DNA of 64,000 nucleotides from Streptomyces chattanoogensis (GTDB lineage: Bacteria > Actinomycetota > Actinomycetes > Streptomycetales > Streptomycetaceae), in contig NZ_LGKG01000148.1 of NCBI RefSeq assembly GCF_001294335.1, positions 1 through 64,000 on the forward strand, in the 5' to 3' direction. Each line of letters starts with the position of its first letter. Position 1 is the first letter of the stretch. A program made the translations under genes and the position numbers. The notes beneath the pieces are model-generated. The model ran no database searches. It was not told the DNA's origin and saw nothing but the letters and a program-made list of their open reading frames with translations. This document shows positions 8,603 to 18,663 of the stretch, piece after piece.

Positions 8603-8620
8603 GGTGCGTTCCTGCCGTAG

Positions 8621-8674
8621 ACGGGATGGACGGGATGGACGGGATGGACGGGATGGACGGGATGGACGGGGCGG
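8621..8674. repeat. 9-bp minisatellite (ACGGGATGG) upstream of the thioesterase gene
   Basis: Five perfect tandem copies of ACGGGATGG (8621-8665) are followed by one degenerate copy (8666-8674). The array begins about 19 nt upstream of the thioesterase GTG start, so it lies in its leader or promoter. Length changes would alter the distance between promoter and ribosome-binding site. Confidence 0.75.
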
Positions 8675-8803
8675 ACGGGACTGCCGGAACTTGAATTTCG
8701 CATCGTGGCCCGCGCCCCGACAACCCCTGTCTGCCCCTGTGCGGTCTCCCTGTGTGGTCTTCGGTGTGCGGGGTGTGGCCGGTGCGCCCCTGCCGCCCAG
8801 GGC

Positions 8804-9550
8804 CTACTGCCCGTCGTCCCACGGATGGCCGAGCCAGCCCTCGTGGCTCTTGACCAGCGCGGCCAGGGCGGCGGTGACCCGCGGGTCCCAGCCGTCGGCC
8901 ACCGTGGTCAGCGCGAACTCCACCCCGCCGTCGGTCCAGTTGAGGACCTCTTCCCCGGACGCCTTCCAGCGGATGCTGCGCGGCATCCGGGCGATATCAC
9001 CGCTGCCGCTGACCAGACTGCCGACGGCGATGGCCACCCACAGCGGGAACAGCAGCCACCACACGTACCACCAGAACAGATTCCCCTTGACGCCGGCCGC
9101 GGTCCGGCCGTCCGCCTGCTGTACGGTCCAGCGCGACCGGCCGTGACCGTTGCTCATCGCCCGCTCATGGGTGATCAGCGCCAGGGATTCACCGGCGCCG
9201 CCCAGCACCTCAAAGACCGCGCTCTCCCGCTTCGTCGCGGACCTGGTCACGACCCGCGCCAGCAGCCGGCCGCGCTGCGGGTCCGTCCACAGGAGGAACG
9301 AGCGCGCGCCGTCCTTGCGGGCCGCACGGTAGGCGTCGTTGCCGCCGGCGGACAGGTCCCTCTCGATGTACGCGAACGTCGACGACTGCGCGTCTCCGCC
9401 GCCCGCACCCGCCGAATGGCCTTGCTGCGCCGTGCCGTTGGTGCGTATCTCCCACCGGACGGGGACGCCCTCCGGCCCCTGCGCTCTCTGCGGCTCCTTC
9501 GCCGCCCCGGCCTTCCGGTCCGAGCTCTGCAGCCATACCGTGGTGCTCAA
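8804..9550 (-). CDS. Hypothetical protein with one or two membrane segments
   Basis: I do not recognise this 248-residue protein as a named family. The first 150 residues are soluble and polar, with a short Gly/Ala/Gln-rich stretch at 40-55. A strongly hydrophobic, Trp-rich segment (NLFWWYVWWLLFPLWVAIAV, 157-176) is a clear membrane anchor. A roughly 65-residue domain follows and ends WLGHPWDDGQ. It lies 97 nt downstream of a DUF5925-type AAA ATPase gene on the same strand and may be co-transcribed with it. Function unknown. Confidence 0.75.
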   Translation of the reverse strand: MSTTVWLQSSDRKAGAAKEPQRAQGPEGVPVRWEIRTNGTAQQGHSAGAGGGDAQSSTFAYIERDLSAGGNDAYRAARKDGARSFLLWTDPQRGRLLARVVTRSATKRESAVFEVLGGAGESLALITHERAMSNGHGRSRWTVQQADGRTAAGVKGNLFWWYVWWLLFPLWVAIAVGSLVSGSGDIARMPRSIRWKASGEEVLNWTDGGVEFALTTVADGWDPRVTAALAALVKSHEGWLGHPWDDGQ

Positions 9551-9647
9551 TCCGTTCCCCTCGTCGCGCCGGACGGTCCTTCGGCGCCCGGCGATCGGCG
9601 CTCTCCGGGGCGGACTTTACCCAGCCGTCAGGCCGCGCCCGGCGCCG

Positions 9648-10790
<1,143 letters not shown>

Positions 10791-10949
10791 CCCGACATGA
10801 TCCGCCAGAGCGGCCCGCCGCGTACACGGAATATCCCGGCGGGCCGCGCCGCGCGGTGCGGGCCGCCCACAGACGGCGCAATGGCGGCCCCCCGGGCCGG
10901 TCTTCCGGACACTGGTGACGGCGTGCCGTCGGTGGAAGGGAGCCGCTCT

Positions 10950-11708
10950 GTGGAGCCGCCGAGCGGAACCGCCCTGACGGTGGTCATGGTGTGCCTCACC
11001 GTGGCCACCGGGGTGCTCGATGCCGTCAGCTTTCTGGCCCTCGGCCATGTCTTCACCGCCACCCAGACCGGCAATCTGCTCTTCCTGGGCTTCGGCATCG
11101 CCGGGCAGGGCGGGCTGCCCGTGGTGACCACCGCCGTCTCGCTGGGCTCCTTCGTGCTGGGTGCGGTGCTCGGCGCCCGGACGGAGTCGACGCTGGGTGC
11201 CCGGCAGCAGCAGTGGTTCCCGGTCGCCCTCCTCGTCGAGGCGGGCCTGCTGGCCGCGGCCGCGGTGACCGGCTGGGAGGCCGGCCCGGCCCTGGAGCTG
11301 GCGCCCGCTCAGCGCTGGACCGTCATCGGGCTGATGGCGATGGCGATGGGCATGCGGAACGTCACCGCCCTACGGGCCGGCGCCCCCGATCTCACCACCA
11401 CCGTGGCGACCCGCTCGATGGCGGCCCTGGTCAGCGGCTCTCCGCTCGGGCATGACACCCGACTGGGCTACGGCACCCATGCCGCACCCCGCCGGCTGGC
11501 CTCGGTCGGGTCGATGTTCGCGGGCGGGCTGGTGGGGGCCTGGCTGATCGGCCTGGGGACCCGGCCGCCGCTGGTGCTGCTGCTCGTGGCGGTGACGGTC
11601 GCGGCCACCGCGCTCCTCGTCCCCGGACTGACCCATCGTCAGAACGACGGGGAGGGGCGGATGACCGGTCCCGGGGACGACGACGGCCCGGGACCGGCCG
11701 GCACGTGA
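10950..11708 (+). CDS. YoaK/DUF1275 family membrane protein
   Basis: The 252-residue protein has about six hydrophobic segments. Its start region VVMVCLTVATGVLDAVSFLA and the motif FTATQTGNLLFLGFG are diagnostic of DUF1275 (YoaK) proteins, whose function is not established. The GTG at 10950 is preferred because GGAAGGGAG lies 7 nt upstream; earlier in-frame ATGs at 10776 and 10881 have no such site and add non-family sequence. It is divergent from the AAA ATPase gene. The C-terminal 20 residues are acidic and Gly/Pro-rich and probably cytoplasmic. Confidence 0.85.
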   Translation: MEPPSGTALTVVMVCLTVATGVLDAVSFLALGHVFTATQTGNLLFLGFGIAGQGGLPVVTTAVSLGSFVLGAVLGARTESTLGARQQQWFPVALLVEAGLLAAAAVTGWEAGPALELAPAQRWTVIGLMAMAMGMRNVTALRAGAPDLTTTVATRSMAALVSGSPLGHDTRLGYGTHAAPRRLASVGSMFAGGLVGAWLIGLGTRPPLVLLLVAVTVAATALLVPGLTHRQNDGEGRMTGPGDDDGPGPAGT

Positions 11709-11734
11709 CGGGCGGGCCCGCACGGCCCCCGTTC

Positions 11735-13003
11735 TTACGGGACGATCCTCAGCAGCTTGTTCGGCGAGCCCGCGCCCGGGTTGGTCACGACGTTCGGCGT
11801 GGCGCCGTCCGTCAGGGCCGTGGCGACCTGGGCCGGGGTGGCCGTCGGGTGCCCGGCCAGGTAGACGGCGGCCGCGCCGGTCACATGCGGGGTGGCCATC
11901 GAGGTGCCCGAGATGGTGTTCGTGGCGGTGTCGCCCGTGTTCCAGGCGCTGGTGATGGAGCTGCCGGGCGCGAAGAGGTCGACCCGGGAGCCGTAGTTGG
12001 AGTAGGACGAGCGGGCGTCGGCGGAGGTGGTCGCGCCGACCGTGAGCGCCTCCGGGACCCGCGCGGGCGAGAAGCCCTGGGCGTTCGCCCCCGAATTGCC
12101 GGCGGCGATGGCGTAGGTCACCCCGCTCGCGATGGAGTTCTGTACGGCCTTGTCCAGGACGGCGTCCGGCCCGCCGCCCAGCGACACATTCGCCACCGAG
12201 GGCCCCTTGTGGTTCTTGGTGACCCAGTCGATGCCCGCGACGACCTGGGCCGTGGTCCCGGAGCCGGAGTCGTTCAGCACCCGCACCGCGACGATCTTCG
12301 CCTTCTTGGCGACCCCGTACGACGTGCCCGCCGCGTTCGCCGCGACATGGGTGCCGTGGCCGTTGCCGTCCTGCGCGACATTGTCGTTGTCGACGGCGTC
12401 GTAGCCGTTGACCGCGCGCCCGCCGAAGTCCTGGTGGGAGATGCGGACGCCGGTGTCGATGACGTAGACGGTGGCGCCGGAGCCGGCGCTGTCCGGGTAG
12501 CTGTACTTCTTGTCGAGCGGCAGCTTCGCCTGGTCGATCCGGTCCAGGCCCCAGGACGGCGGGTTGGTCTGGGTGCCCAGGGCGTGCAGGGTGCGGTCCT
12601 GGAAGACCTGGTCCACGGCCGGGTCGGCGGCCAGCCGTCTCGCCTGGTCCGCGGTCAGCTGCGCGGCGTAGCCGTTGAGCGCGGCGGTGTAGGTCCGTCG
12701 CACGGTGCCGCCGTACGCGGATATCAGGTTTCTGCCGTCCGCCGAGGCGGCCTTGAGGCCGGAGCCGCGCTTGAGGGTGACGAGGTAGCTGCCGTGCACG
12801 GCGTCCGGGGCGCCGGCGCCGACGACCGTGGCCCGGGCGGGTGCCGCCTGGGCGGGCAGGGCGAGCGCGCCGAGGGTGGCGGCCGCCGTGGCCGCGGCGA
12901 GCGCCGTGGCGGTCCGCAGCAGGGACGGACGCCGCGCGGAGGTGCGGCCGGTTGCGGAACCGGGGGTGGTGGAACGGGGGGTGGTGGAACGCATCACTGC
13001 CAT
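11735..13003 (-). CDS. Secreted subtilisin-like serine protease (S8 family)
   Basis: This 422-residue preproprotein has a signal peptide ending near residue 54 (LGALALPAQAAPA), an inhibitor I9 propeptide (about 70-140) and an S8 catalytic domain. The triad is visible: Asp183 in VIDTG, His216 in NGHGTHVA, Ser368 in GTSMATPH, with the oxyanion Asn303 in AGNSG. It should be exported by Sec and mature extracellularly by removing the propeptide. GAGGAGG lies 10 nt before the ATG at 13003; a second ATG three codons in is possible. It is divergent from a secreted SGNH lipase gene and shares a 377-nt promoter region with it. Confidence 0.95.
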   Translation of the reverse strand: MAVMRSTTPRSTTPGSATGRTSARRPSLLRTATALAAATAAATLGALALPAQAAPARATVVGAGAPDAVHGSYLVTLKRGSGLKAASADGRNLISAYGGTVRRTYTAALNGYAAQLTADQARRLAADPAVDQVFQDRTLHALGTQTNPPSWGLDRIDQAKLPLDKKYSYPDSAGSGATVYVIDTGVRISHQDFGGRAVNGYDAVDNDNVAQDGNGHGTHVAANAAGTSYGVAKKAKIVAVRVLNDSGSGTTAQVVAGIDWVTKNHKGPSVANVSLGGGPDAVLDKAVQNSIASGVTYAIAAGNSGANAQGFSPARVPEALTVGATTSADARSSYSNYGSRVDLFAPGSSITSAWNTGDTATNTISGTSMATPHVTGAAAVYLAGHPTATPAQVATALTDGATPNVVTNPGAGSPNKLLRIVP

Positions 13004-13380
13004 CGCGAGGGAGCCTCCTCATCGGTGGCGCGCCGTGGTGCGCGCGCTGTGGGGGTGACGTACGGAGCCGTACGCCTTGGGCGGCGCGGGGGCCGCTGTC
13101 CATGTGATGACGCAGCCTTGACCCGTTGTTGACCGCCCGTCAAAGAGATTGGCGGGTACGGCGGATGCCCGGCAAGACTTCCGACGACATGTCATCGGCA
13201 TGACACGGCAGGCCACATCGCGGCAACGAAAGCAAGGACATCACCGTGAAGGTCGAGCTGAATCGGTGAATATGCCGTGAAATCCGAAGAGCCCGGTAAC
13301 AACTTTTGACATGGACACTTCCGGCTCCCCGTGGGTCCTGCTACCACGAATAAGGCAGAGACCCTGCTATGGGAGGTTCC
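13004..13380. promoter_or_regulatory. Divergent promoter region of the two secreted hydrolases
   Basis: No gene is evident. An 18-bp dyad, CCGACGACATGTCATCGG, lies at 13181-13198 with one mismatch between arms and is a good operator candidate. A consensus -35 hexamer TTGACA is at 13306-13311, 70 nt before the lipase start, but I see no convincing -10 at the right distance. AT-rich sequence around 13235-13310 fits a promoter. Confidence 0.5.
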
Positions 13381-14187
13381 ATGAGACTGTCCCGAGCGGC
13401 GGCCCTGGGGTCCGCCTTCTTTGTCACCACGGCGCTCGCGCTCACCGGCGCGAGCGCCGCCGCATCCGCCCAACTCCCGCTCGCCACCGGCTATGTGGCC
13501 CTCGGCGACTCCTACTCCTCGGGCGTCGGAGCCGGCAGCTACGACAGTGGCAGCGGCTCCTGCAAGCGCAGCACCAAGGCCTATCCGGCCCTCTGGGCTG
13601 CCGCCCACTCCCCCTCGTCCTTCTCGTTCACCGCATGCTCCGGCGCCCGTACGGGTGATGTTGTCAGCGGTCAGCTCGGCCCGCTCAACAGCGCCACCGG
13701 TCTGGTGAGCATCACCATCGGCGGCAACGACGCGGGCTTCGCCGACACCATGACGACCTGTGCGCTCCAGGGTGAGAGCGCCTGCCTGGCCCGGGTGGCC
13801 GAAGCCAGGAAGTACATCGCCACCACCCTGCCCGGGCGGCTCGACACGGTGTACAACGCCATCGCCGCCAAGGCCCCGGCCGCCCAAGTGGTGGTCCTGG
13901 GCTATCCGCGCTTCTACAAGCTCAACGGCGGCTGTGTCGCCGGTCTCTCCGAAAAGTCCCGGGCCGCCATAAACGCCGCGGCCGACGACATCAACGGCGT
14001 CACCGCCAAGCGGGCCGCCGACCATGGCTTCGCCTTCGCCGACGTCAACTCGACCTTTTCCGGCCATGAACTGTGCTCCGGGAGCCCCTGGCTGCGCAGC
14101 GTGACCTACCCGGTCGACGAGTCCTACCACCCAACGGCCGCCGGTCAGTCCAGCGGCTATCTCCCGGTCTTCGGCTCCGCTGCGTAA
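13381..14187 (+). CDS. Secreted SGNH-family lipase/esterase
   Basis: The 268-residue protein resembles the extracellular GDSL lipases of streptomycetes (the S. rimosus lipase type). A signal peptide covers about residues 1-30. Block I is VALGDSYSSGVG with Ser44, block III is IGGNDAG with Asn116, and block V is DESYHPT with His250 near the C-terminus. Paired cysteines (for example C61, C86, C127, C135) fit the disulphide pattern of an exported enzyme. The ATG at 13381 is chosen over one four codons upstream because GGGAGG lies directly before it. It hydrolyses fatty-acyl esters outside the cell. Confidence 0.93.
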   Translation: MRLSRAAALGSAFFVTTALALTGASAAASAQLPLATGYVALGDSYSSGVGAGSYDSGSGSCKRSTKAYPALWAAAHSPSSFSFTACSGARTGDVVSGQLGPLNSATGLVSITIGGNDAGFADTMTTCALQGESACLARVAEARKYIATTLPGRLDTVYNAIAAKAPAAQVVVLGYPRFYKLNGGCVAGLSEKSRAAINAAADDINGVTAKRAADHGFAFADVNSTFSGHELCSGSPWLRSVTYPVDESYHPTAAGQSSGYLPVFGSAA

Positions 14188-14447
14188 CTGTCCGTACACG
14201 TGACGCCGAGGGGGAACCGCCCGTGCGGAACCTCCTCGTGCGTCCCGATGCCCCGTCAGACGGCCTCCGAGGGCCCGACGGTCAGTCAACTTGCCCTGAT
14301 GGCTGCCCTGCAGGCGCCATTACGTATGGTGTCCGTCAACGTCAAGGCGAGGCAGGTGAATCCGTTGACCGGTCTGCACGCGTGTCCTCCAAGAGAGATA
14401 GGGTTACCCTGCCCGTGCCGGGTGCCCTCGTCAGGGTGGGGAGAGTC

Positions 14448-14711
14448 ATGGAACAGATAACAGTGCGAAGCAGGGCAAGAGTCCCTGCCATCAGTTGCGG
14501 CAGCGGCGCGACCAGTGCGCGTCTGGACCGCCATCTCGCGGTGCTGGGCGGTCCCGCCATACCGCAGCGGGAGACGGAAGGTGCGACCTCGCTGATGCGA
14601 GAGCTCACCACCCGTGATCACTCCCGCACGAGGAAGAGCCGTGGGGCCAGGGTGTCGCTGTTCGCGCCGCTGCGCAGGCTGCGGCGTTCGCTGTTCGGCG
14701 GGCACGGCTGA
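14448..14711 (+). CDS. Small basic hypothetical protein (87 aa)
   Basis: The ATG at 14448 is preceded by GGGGAGAG at good spacing. The product begins MEQITVRSRARVPAI and ends in a strongly basic tail (SLFAPLRRLRRSLFGGHG). The C-terminal RRLRRSLF element could bind membrane or nucleic acid, but I recognise no family. A strong hairpin-T-tract terminator lies 132 nt downstream, which supports a transcribed small gene. An upstream in-frame extension to 14073 runs over the lipase gene and is unlikely to be translated. Confidence 0.6.
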   Translation: MEQITVRSRARVPAISCGSGATSARLDRHLAVLGGPAIPQRETEGATSLMRELTTRDHSRTRKSRGARVSLFAPLRRLRRSLFGGHG

Positions 14712-15101
14712 CGCCTTCCTGAAGCGAGACCTCGGAGAACACACCGTCCCGGCACAGCGTTGCGATTCACCGCCCGTCAGTTCCGGGCGTCCGCAACGCT
14801 TCGGTGTGCTCGCCGAGGCACGCACCACCCGGCTCTTCCTTTACCACCCGTTCTTGTGACGGGTGGTTTTTTGCGTTCCGCTGCGTGCGTTCCGCTGCGT
14901 GCGGAGACGCTCCCCAGTGCTTGCGGGCGGCCACCAGGGCGATGCCCAGCAATGCGCCGGTGTCGGCGGTCAGCATGTCGATGACGACAACGCGCAGGTT
15001 CCTGGATTCTGGGCCTCGAACACGCTGGAACCGGTGTGTGCTGTCCAGCAAAGGCACCCCGAGCGTCCGGTTCACCCAATGCGCCATGGGGGCAGCTCCG
15101 T
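14712..15101. other. 390-nt gap: terminator, short direct repeat and a possible gene remnant
   Basis: The left part holds the terminator at 14843-14873 and an adjacent repeat of GCGTTCCGCTGCGT (two copies, about 14872-14902). The reverse strand from 15087 to 14767 reads openly; its first 60 codons (MAHWVNRTLGVPLLDSTHRF, later RVVVIDMLTADTGALLGIAL) look protein-like, then quality falls and the frame crosses the terminator. I cannot name a family. It may be a decayed gene or chance. Confidence 0.35.
14843..14873 (+). terminator. Rho-independent terminator
   Basis: ACCACCCGT (14843-14851) and ACGGGTGGT (14859-14867) form a perfect 9-bp stem with a 7-nt loop, followed at once by a T-run (TTTTTT across the stem end). 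It is the clearest intrinsic terminator in the window and would end the transcript of the small gene at 14448-14711. Confidence 0.85.
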
Positions 15102-16016
15102 TCAGCTGGTGGTGCCTGCCACCTCTGCCGCCGCGGCCAGGTAGGCCGCCACCAAGGGCCGCTCGTCGTCCCGGCGGGCGGCTACCGCCAGACGGGACGG
15201 GGAGATGCCCCGGACCGGCACGGCGATCACCTCGTCCCGGACGACCAGCGGGGCGTTGCCGGTGGCCAGAAGTGCCACGCCCTGGCCGTTGGCGACCGCC
15301 TCGTGGGTCTCCTCGGCGCTGCCCACCACCCCGCCTATCCGCGGCGCGCGATCGTCCCGGGCGTCCAGGGCCAGCCAGTAGTCCCGCAGCGGACCAGCCT
15401 CGGAGGGGAGGGCGAGGAACGGCTCGTCGAGGAGATCGGTGAAGTCCACCGCCCCCTCGCCATCGGCTGCGGCCCGCGCCGCCAGGGGGTGCCCCTGCGG
15501 CAGTGCCACAAGGCGTGGCTCCTGGGCCACCACTGCATGCCGGTAGCGGTCGCCGTCCGGCAGCGGCAGCCAGACGAAGGCGACATCGCTGGATCCGTCC
15601 GCCAACCCGGCACTGGGGTCGGCCCAGTTGACCTGCCGCAGGACGGGCCGTGCGTGCGGATACCGGGAGACCAGCCGGGTGCGCAAGGCGGGCAGCAGCC
15701 CGCGGCCCGGGCTGGTGGACATGCCAATCACCAGGGTGTGCAGCTCGGCGGCCCTCGCCTCCTCCACCGCCGCCTCGGCGGCCTCCCATGCGGCCAGCAT
15801 CCCGCGGGCGTGCGGCAGCAGGGCTTCCCCCACCACGGTCAACCGCACCACCCGCCGGTCCCGATGGAACAGACGGGCGCCGACCTGCTTCTCCAGCATC
15901 CGTATCTGCTTGCTGAGCGCGGGCTGGGAGACGAACAGCCGCTCGGCGGCCCGTGTGAAGTTCAACTCCTCTGCGACTGCGGCGAAGTAGCGCAGATCGC
16001 GTCCGTGGACATCCAT
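15102..16016 (-). CDS. LysR-family transcriptional regulator
   Basis: The 304-residue protein has the usual N-terminal winged helix (LRYFAAVAEELNFTRAAERL, then SQPALSKQIRMLEKQVGARLF) and a periplasmic-binding-fold effector domain from about residue 90. Length matches the family. It is divergent from an SDR-exporter pair, with 108 nt between starts, the classic LysR arrangement, and a 15-bp ATA-N9-TAT dyad overlaps its own start codon. It probably controls the divergent pair and itself in response to a small substrate; the effector is unknown. Confidence 0.92.
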   Translation of the reverse strand: MDVHGRDLRYFAAVAEELNFTRAAERLFVSQPALSKQIRMLEKQVGARLFHRDRRVVRLTVVGEALLPHARGMLAAWEAAEAAVEEARAAELHTLVIGMSTSPGRGLLPALRTRLVSRYPHARPVLRQVNWADPSAGLADGSSDVAFVWLPLPDGDRYRHAVVAQEPRLVALPQGHPLAARAAADGEGAVDFTDLLDEPFLALPSEAGPLRDYWLALDARDDRAPRIGGVVGSAEETHEAVANGQGVALLATGNAPLVVRDEVIAVPVRGISPSRLAVAARRDDERPLVAAYLAAAAEVAGTTS

Positions 16017-16029
16017 AACTCATGGCTAT
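16015..16029. promoter_or_regulatory. Candidate LysR operator (ATA-N9-TAT)
   Basis: ATAACTCATGGCTAT is an interrupted dyad of the T-N11-A type used by LysR regulators. It overlaps the start codon of the LysR gene (16016) and lies about 100 nt upstream of the SDR gene, suited to autorepression and divergent control. The assignment rests on pattern and position only. Confidence 0.35.
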
Positions 16030-16124
16030 CACGACAGGTCTTGGACGTGGTCCCGGATCCCGGCGAAGGATGGGAGCTGTCGGCGGGCAGGTCCCGAACA
16101 GCAGTTGACCAGGGAGACGAAGAG

Positions 16125-16970
16125 ATGACCGAGAACGGCAAGGTATGGCTGGTCACCGGTGCGAGCAGCGGTTTCGGGCGGGCCATCGCCGAGGCCGCGG
16201 TCGCCGCCGGTGACACGGTGGTCGGCACGGCCCGACGGCCCGAGGCGCTGGCCGACCTGGTCGCCGCGCACCCCGACCGGGTGGAGGCGATCGGCCTGGA
16301 CGTGACCGACGGCGGGCGGATCGACGTGGTGGCCGCTGACGTCCTGGCTCGCTACGGCCGGGTGGACGTGCTGGTGAACAACGCCGGGCGCACGCAGGTC
16401 GGGGCGTTCGAGGAGACCACCGACCGGGAGCTGCGCGATCTGTTCGAGCTGCACGTGTTCGGCCCGGCGCGGCTGACCCGGGCGCTGCTTCCGCAGATGC
16501 GGGAGCGGGGCAGCGGATCGATCGTGAACATCAGCAGTTTCGGCGGACAGCTGTCCTTCGCCGGGTTCTCCGCGTACAGCGCGACCAAGGCGGCGCTGGA
16601 GCAGCTGTCGGAGGGCCTGGCCGACGAAGTGGCGCCGTTCGGCATCAAGGTGCTGATCGTGGAGCCCGGCGCGTTCCGCACCAACCTGTTCGGCAAGGGC
16701 GCGGCCTACTTCTCCCAGGAGCACCCGGCGTACGCGGAGAAGGTCGGCGCCACCCGGAAGCTGTTGCAGGACGGCGACGGCACCCAGCCCGGGGACCCGG
16801 TGAAGGCCGCGGCGGCGATCCGGCTGGCCCTGGACGCCGAGAAAACCCCGCTGCGGCTCGCCCTCGGCGGCGATGCGGTGGACTTCCTCGTCGGGCACCT
16901 GGACTCGGTGCGGGCCGAGCTCGCCGTGTGGGAGAAGGTCTCTCGGGGGACGGACTTCGACCCCCGGTGA
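16125..16970 (+). CDS. Short-chain dehydrogenase/reductase
   Basis: The 281-residue protein is a classical SDR. The NAD(P) loop is VTGASSGFG (10-18), the NNAG motif is at 85-88, and the catalytic set is Ser137/138 in VNISSFG with Tyr151 and Lys155 in YSATK. The Arg37-Arg38 pair after the second strand suggests NADPH preference. The ATG at 16125 follows AGGGAG at 8 nt. The gene is followed by a DHA2 exporter and preceded by a divergent LysR regulator, so it may modify or detoxify a compound that the exporter removes. The substrate is not predictable. Confidence 0.92.
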   Translation: MTENGKVWLVTGASSGFGRAIAEAAVAAGDTVVGTARRPEALADLVAAHPDRVEAIGLDVTDGGRIDVVAADVLARYGRVDVLVNNAGRTQVGAFEETTDRELRDLFELHVFGPARLTRALLPQMRERGSGSIVNISSFGGQLSFAGFSAYSATKAALEQLSEGLADEVAPFGIKVLIVEPGAFRTNLFGKGAAYFSQEHPAYAEKVGATRKLLQDGDGTQPGDPVKAAAAIRLALDAEKTPLRLALGGDAVDFLVGHLDSVRAELAVWEKVSRGTDFDPR

Positions 16971-17133
16971 CGGTCCAGAGCGGCGCGGGACCTGTCAGCG
17001 CAGGCAGAACCCGTTCCTCTGCGTTCCTGGCGGCGACAACGCCAACCGGACCACGGCGGCCCAGTCCGACGCCGTCCCGCCGGCGGGCTGTCGGACGAAT
17101 CCACACCTTCAAGAGTGTCTCAGGAGTGCCCTG

Positions 17134-18549
17134 ATGAAATCCCTGCTCAAGTCCTCCCCTGCCGCCGGCGCCGCGGCCGATGCGCCGAAGGCGGCCCGAG
17201 GCGGCTCCACGGTGGTGCTCGGCGCCGCCCTGCTCGGCTTCTTCCTCATCTCGCTGGATGCGTTGATCGTCACCGTCGCACTGCCCGACATCGGCCGCAG
17301 CCTCGGCTGCGGCATGTCCGGCCTGCAATGGATGGTGGACGGATACACGCTGGTATTTGCCGCCCTGATGCTCTCCGCAGGCGCCCTCTCCGACCGCATC
17401 GGGGCCCGACAGGCGTACGGCGGCGGGCTGGTGCTCTTCGCGCTGGCCTCGGCCGCCTGCGGACTGGCGCCCAACCTCGGTGTGCTGGTGGCGGCGCGGC
17501 TGGTGCAGGGGGCCGCGGCGGCGGTGATGATGCCGGCGTCGCTGGCGCTGGTCCGGCAGGGTTTCCCCGACCAGGCGAAGCGGGCGCAGGCGATCGCCGT
17601 CTGGACCGTGGGCGGCGCGGTGGCGGTGGCGGCCGGGCCTGTGCTCGGCGGGGCGCTCACCGCTGCCGTGGGCTGGCGGTGGATCTTCTTCGTCAACCTC
17701 CCGGCGGGCCTGCTGGCGCTCGCCCTACTGGCCCGGGTGCCGACCTCCCCGCGGCTGCCCGCACGGCTGGACGTGGTCGGGCAGGTGACGGCGGTGGTCG
17801 CGATGGGCGCGCTGACGTACGGCGTGATCGAGGGCGGCGACAAGGGCTTCGGCCGGCCGCTCGTGGTGGCGTCGCTGCTGGTGGCCGCCACCGCGGCAGC
17901 CGCCTTCCTCACCGCGCAGGCCAGGGGCGCGCACCCGATGCTCCCCCTGCCGCTGTTCCGCTCGCGGGTGGTGGCGGTGTCCTTGGTGGTCGGCTTCATG
18001 CTCAACGCCGCCTACTACGGAGGGGTGTTCATCTTCAGCCTGTACCTCCAGCAGGAGCGCGGGCAGTCCGCGCTGCAGGCGGGCCTGATGTTCATCCCGA
18101 TGACGGCGCTGGTCGCCGTGGTGAACCTGGCCTCGGCGAAGCTGGCCGCGCTGTTCGGCCCGCGGGTGCCGATGGTGGCAGGACAGCTGGTCGGGACGGC
18201 CGGGCTGCTGGCGCTGCTCGGGGTCGGCGCGCACACCCATGTGTGGGCGGTGGCGGCGCTGATGGTGCCGGTCGGTCTCGGCGGGGCACTGACCGTGCCG
18301 GCACTGACCGCCATGCTGCTCGACGCGGTGCCCGCGGACCGGGCGGGCACCGCGTCCGCCGTGCTCAGCACCGGCCGCCAGGTCGGCGGAGCGATCGCGG
18401 TGGCGGTCTTCGGGGCGCTGCTGGCGGGGGCGAACACGTTCCTGGCCGGAATGCGGTGGAGCATGCTGCTCGCGGCGGCCGGGCTCGTACTGACGGCGGG
18501 CGCGACGCTCACGCTGCCGCGGTACGGGCGCGGGGACGAGGAGGCGTGA
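17134..18549 (+). CDS. MFS drug exporter, DHA2 (14-TMS) family
   Basis: The 471-residue protein has about 14 hydrophobic segments. Motif sequences include LDALIVTVALPDIGRSLG (motif D1 region), WMVDGYTLVFAALMLSAGAL and SDRIGARQAY (motif A), and LVQGAAAAVMMPASLALVRQ (motif B/C area with Arg). These place it with QacA/EmrB-type proton antiporters. The ATG at 17134 follows CAGGAG at 7 nt. It lies 163 nt after the SDR gene on the same strand and is probably part of the LysR-controlled unit. It should export a hydrophobic or cationic compound. Confidence 0.93.
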   Translation: MKSLLKSSPAAGAAADAPKAARGGSTVVLGAALLGFFLISLDALIVTVALPDIGRSLGCGMSGLQWMVDGYTLVFAALMLSAGALSDRIGARQAYGGGLVLFALASAACGLAPNLGVLVAARLVQGAAAAVMMPASLALVRQGFPDQAKRAQAIAVWTVGGAVAVAAGPVLGGALTAAVGWRWIFFVNLPAGLLALALLARVPTSPRLPARLDVVGQVTAVVAMGALTYGVIEGGDKGFGRPLVVASLLVAATAAAAFLTAQARGAHPMLPLPLFRSRVVAVSLVVGFMLNAAYYGGVFIFSLYLQQERGQSALQAGLMFIPMTALVAVVNLASAKLAALFGPRVPMVAGQLVGTAGLLALLGVGAHTHVWAVAALMVPVGLGGALTVPALTAMLLDAVPADRAGTASAVLSTGRQVGGAIAVAVFGALLAGANTFLAGMRWSMLLAAAGLVLTAGATLTLPRYGRGDEEA

Positions 18550-18578
18550 GGCCTGCTGCGGGCCTGGGCGTGCCCGGA

Positions 18579-18594
18579 GTGCCCCTCGGGGCAC
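18579..18594. terminator. Hairpin between convergent exporter and ISP-like genes
   Basis: GTGCCCC and GGGGCAC (18579-18585, 18588-18594) pair perfectly around TC, effectively a tight CTCG loop. It lies in the 114-nt gap between two converging genes. There is no T-run, as is common for streptomycete terminators. Confidence 0.4.
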
Positions 18595-18663
18595 GGCCCG
18601 GGGAGACCCTCGCTGTCCCGGCCGGCGGACGGGCGATCACCCACGGCGGCACCACCGGAGTGA

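Noticed and set aside
8574..8822. Small frame with Ser-Ile-Pro repeats
   Set aside because: It is only the translation of the 9-bp minisatellite. No ribosome-binding site or family sequence.
13306..13311. TTGACA as a complete promoter for the lipase gene
   Set aside because: No acceptable -10 hexamer lies 16-19 nt downstream, so I list only the region.
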